Part shown: positions 61,243-64,000 of the stretch, in pieces
Layout of the letters: each line of letters opens with the position of its first letter
Position numbering within the stretch: the first letter of the stretch is position 1
From: Echinococcus granulosus
Lineage: Eukaryota > Platyhelminthes > Cestoda > Cyclophyllidea > Taeniidae
Reading direction: 5' to 3'
NCBI RefSeq assembly: GCF_000524195.1
Contig: NW_020170412.1
Coordinates: forward strand, 376,167-440,166
DNA: 64,000 nucleotides
Program-made: the position numbers and the translations under genes
The notes under the pieces: model-generated
What the model saw: the letters and a program-made list of their open reading frames with translations, nothing else
Told to the model about the DNA's origin: nothing
The model's database searches: none

Positions 61243-63193
61243 TTACCATAATTAGTAATGGCAAATACAAACGATCCGCGTCGGAACGGCAACGGCAAAT
61301 CTGCTCCACCTCCCGGTGAGTTGGTATAGACACCTTGATTTGCAGTAGATGTTTATGCAACAGGGGCAAAGTGATAATCATATTCCGAGACATTAGCATC
61401 AACCCCTCTTCCTTACCCCTAGAAGGGAGGAGGGGGAGTGGGTGGATTAGGAACGGGGTGGGGGGGGTCAGCTAATGATCCTCAGTTGTGCATATTCATG
61501 AGAACAGAATGCCATTCTGTGCTTGTGCATTGAGAATCCGTTTGTGGGGGTGGGGCAGTGGAGGAGGAGGAATACTGTAATACACCTTTGTCCGGCTTCA
61601 CGATAAGTGGATCAATTTTAGCTCGGTGATCTTGGCCCGATGATAGTCTTGAGGATGTTTAAATGGGACTCCTTAGGCCTAAAGAATCCTGCATACACCG
61701 CCTCCTTCGATAGGCGTGAAGAGATGGGGCGGGGTTTCCTTGTGACATAACTGTCCCCGCCATCATACTTCTTATCATCAACCCTATCAGTGGTTCGTGT
61801 CTCCATATATGAGCTAACTGGTGTGTAGCAGCAGCGGCAGGCATGAGTGATGATGTCAGTCGATGAAGTTGGGGCGATGAGAGGTGGTAGAATAAGTGGG
61901 TGGGTAGGTAATGCCGATCCTCATTGGGAAGGCGCTTAATGACTGTGTGACGCCCAGCTGTGTCCATGCCTCCCCTACCCACATCTCCCTTTCTGCGTGT
62001 GCGTGCGTATGCGCGCGGGACCACAGCAATGCATGAGTCATGCTCCCTCCGTGTCCGAATATGGCCGTGGCTGCTGCCCCTGCCCCTGGCCCTGCCCTGC
62101 CAGCTTCTACACACTCGCTCGTTCGCTCTCACGTATGCGTGTGTGTGAGTGTGCTGTGTGCGTCACCTCGGTCTGTGTGTGCTTCCGAGCTGAAAGGCAA
62201 GCAGGCAGGCAGGCAGGGGAGTAGGGGAGGGGAGGAAACTGGGAGGAAACTGAAGGCAGGATTAGCCATCAATATGGTGGCATTGGTGGTCCTGGTGAAT
62301 CATTCGAGAAAATCTAGAGGAAGTAGAAGGGCCTGCGCATGCAACCCGCCTTAAGTTTGGATGATTCGCTTTTAGCCAATCTCATTCCTACCGTGTCACA
62401 TGCGATCAGACAAACCTACCAATTGGTCATTGTCTCCAACAGTGGTGCATAATGCTCGCGCTGACATTTGACGTTGATGCAAAGGTCTTAAGGCTTTGTG
62501 TTGCATGTTTACTGTTGATATTTGCGCCAGTAAATCGTGGAAATTGTCGCTGTGCGCACAATCTAAATTGGGGTTGTTTTATGGGCTAGTTAAGGATCAG
62601 TACCTAGCCCCGGAAGAATCATATTGTGCCTTCGTCTCTTGGCTGTCATCGCCTAAATACATCAGCGTCCTTTCAGGTTTTGGTGTAATTTTCATTTGTT
62701 TAACCTAGCAAACCGATCGGTTGATGATTAAAAATTTCCTGCCTTTTTCCCTAGCAGAAGATCCTGTGAAACGGCAACAACAGGAGCAACAGGAGGGAGC
62801 AGAAAACGACCTCCCCGAGGCGACCAACACCCTGGCTCTCTGTCCACAGTGCCCATTTGCCTCTCGTTCACCGAGTGAGGTGGATGAGCACATGATACAT
62901 GTGCACAGGGCAACATTACCTCCAGACGGGAGCCAGGCCGTTGAGTCAGTCGAGGGGATCATGAACGAGGTGGCGCCTCAATTAAGCACCTTCATATCTC
63001 TCGCTCGTGCATTCCCCAACGTTCCGTCGGTTGCCTTTCCATCGATTCCATTGCTTCAGAATGATAATCCAGGCGTATCCGCAGAGGATGTACAACAACC
63101 TATCCCTACCCCTCAAATGGAGGCTACTCCTTGTTCGTCATCGTCGTTGACGCAAAATATGCCAATCCGGACGGATTCGAGGCGGCGCTACAA
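61243..63193 (+). CDS. C2H2 zinc-finger protein, 5' exons (partial, runs off right edge)
   Basis: Exon 61243-61315 follows TTTTTCCCTTCCAG, carries the ATG at 61258 and ends CCCG|GTGAGT, encoding MANTNDPRRNGNGKSAPPP. Exon 62755-63193 follows TTTTTCCCTAG and ends at AA|GTAAGT. The first ends with one base of a codon and the second supplies two, giving Ala20 in the only long open frame. The 165 residues are mostly low-complexity: a Gln/Glu-rich stretch (27-36), one C2H2 finger at residues 49-70 (Cys49, Cys52, His65, His70; CPQCPFASRSPSEVDEHM), Pro/Ser-rich sequence, and a basic RTDSRRRY at the end that could be a nuclear signal. It is a likely nuclear DNA- or protein-binding factor. The family is not identified; further fingers or domains would lie to the right. 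Confidence 0.75.
62198..62219 (+). repeat. (GGCA)n short tandem repeat
   Basis: GCAAGCAGGCAGGCAGGCAG, about five units, lies in the intron between the zinc-finger exons. Confidence 0.8.
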
Positions 63194-64000
63194 GTAAGTT
63201 TCAGCGTTAGCGATTGGTACCTTCCTCGTATACCCAACCGAATTCTCGATGCAATATCAATGAAAGTGTATACGATGGCACACTCAGGTTAAACTGGGAC
63301 TTTAGAGTCTTTAAAAACACTCAGTGCAGTGCAAATCAAGTTTCCTCCCTCAAGTAGTCATCCATCCTATTCACGCATCCCTACCCGCGTTGAATCATCC
63401 GAGGCCGACCTGTAAAACGCTTTCATAGGCCCTTAACACGGATTAACTTTTTTGAGGGGTAAATGTACCTGAGTGAATACGTTAGTCACTTGTGAGGTCC
63501 AAGCTTCTGTGAATTGAATGCTGCATCATCCTGCTCGACTTGTAGTCTCCTGTAGATACGCTCCGTTGCGGAGAAGCTGCATTACCGCATCCTGTTCCAC
63601 ACAGCCCGACATCAGGACACGTTCGCCACTTGCAATGCCAAGCTTAATCCTCTCCCCTTTCCTTGAGTGCCTCTTGAACATTAAATGTGCAGTTCAATGC
63701 AACAGTTGCCGAGGTTGTGTGTTGGATACATGGTGGCCATGTCTTCTGTGCACCAGCAGAAATGTGAAATGCGGTGTTGGCTACTGCTGTTGTAGAGAGG
63801 CCTTTTGTTACACCTCAATTATGTGTGTTGCGTATGTTGCACTTCAGGGGACTTAACTGAAAGTAACAATGTGTCGGATCGTAGCTTGAATTTCCTGTAT
63901 GTGTGTGTGTGTGTGTGTGTGGGCCTCTGATCAACATCTATGCAGTTAATTTGTAATAACAAAGGCAAGAGGCGAAACACAGTCCTACAAACACATTCAA
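63194..64000 (+). other. Intron of the zinc-finger gene to the window edge
   Basis: It contains a (GT)n microsatellite at about 63897-63921. A cysteine-rich open frame at 63518-63856 (+) includes CNSCRGC and CGVGYCCC but has no convincing acceptor or donor, so it is not called as an exon. Confidence 0.45.
63897..63921 (+). repeat. (GT)n microsatellite
   Basis: About twelve GT units at the right end of the window. Confidence 0.9.

Noticed and set aside
61659..62132. 157-codon open frame (-) and overlapping plus-strand frames
   Set aside because: GC-rich, low-complexity intronic sequence; the Arg/His-rich translation reflects base composition.
63518..63856. Cys-rich open frame that might be a further zinc-binding exon
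   Set aside because: The cysteine spacing fits no known finger and there are no convincing splice sites in the required phase.
1..64000. CRISPR arrays, operons, bacterial features
   Set aside because: The window is clearly eukaryotic (spliced genes, poly(A) signals, microsatellites); no spaced direct repeats of CRISPR type were seen.

Overview
This is a eukaryotic nuclear window: spliced genes with GT-AG introns, long non-coding stretches, microsatellites, degenerate retroelements and one 100-N assembly gap. Base composition looks moderately AT-rich. The gene structures and a short terminal-repeat, LTR-like element family are compatible with a parasitic flatworm (tapeworm-like), but nothing here fixes the species, so the taxon is an inference.

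Layout. (1) 1747-3674 (+): the catalytic domain of a protein tyrosine phosphatase, six exons whose phases all agree, with the active-site motif HCSAGVGRTGT formed across an intron. An AATAAA lies about 90 bases after the stop. (2) 4.8-8.9 kb: an orphan AHSA1-like exon, two decayed partial copies of the phosphatase gene (one inverted with its middle deleted, one carrying the 3' end with introns), and repeat copies. (3) 9.5-10.3 kb: a dead Ty3/gypsy integrase relic. (4) 12952-17449 (-): a complete three-exon neuronal calcium sensor gene (hippocalcin/neurocalcin type, 193 aa, myristoylation-type start, three intact EF-hand loops). (5) 17.5-36.9 kb: mostly non-coding DNA with LTR-like repeat copies; a near-complete element sits at 32.5-33.5 kb. 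(6) 36949-40590 (+): a probable small three-exon gene of 88 codons, whose first intron holds a 92-bp AT-rich palindrome. (7) 41.3-45.8 kb: two more near-complete terminal-repeat elements, one on each strand. (8) 46.2-46.9 kb: a possible two-exon minus-strand gene. (9) 48.9-50.9 kb: a CCT repeat broken by a sequence gap, then a degenerate tandem array of roughly 160-170-bp units centred on a GTCAC...GTGAC palindrome. (10) 57-64 kb: two promoter-like regions and the 5' part of a C2H2 zinc-finger gene (+) that runs off the right edge.

The genes are unrelated single-copy style loci, not an operon or system. The strongest non-gene signals are the local phosphatase debris, the dispersed terminal-repeat (TRIM-like) family and the palindromic tandem array. 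I found no CRISPR array, no convincing tRNA or rRNA gene, and no clear new multi-gene system.
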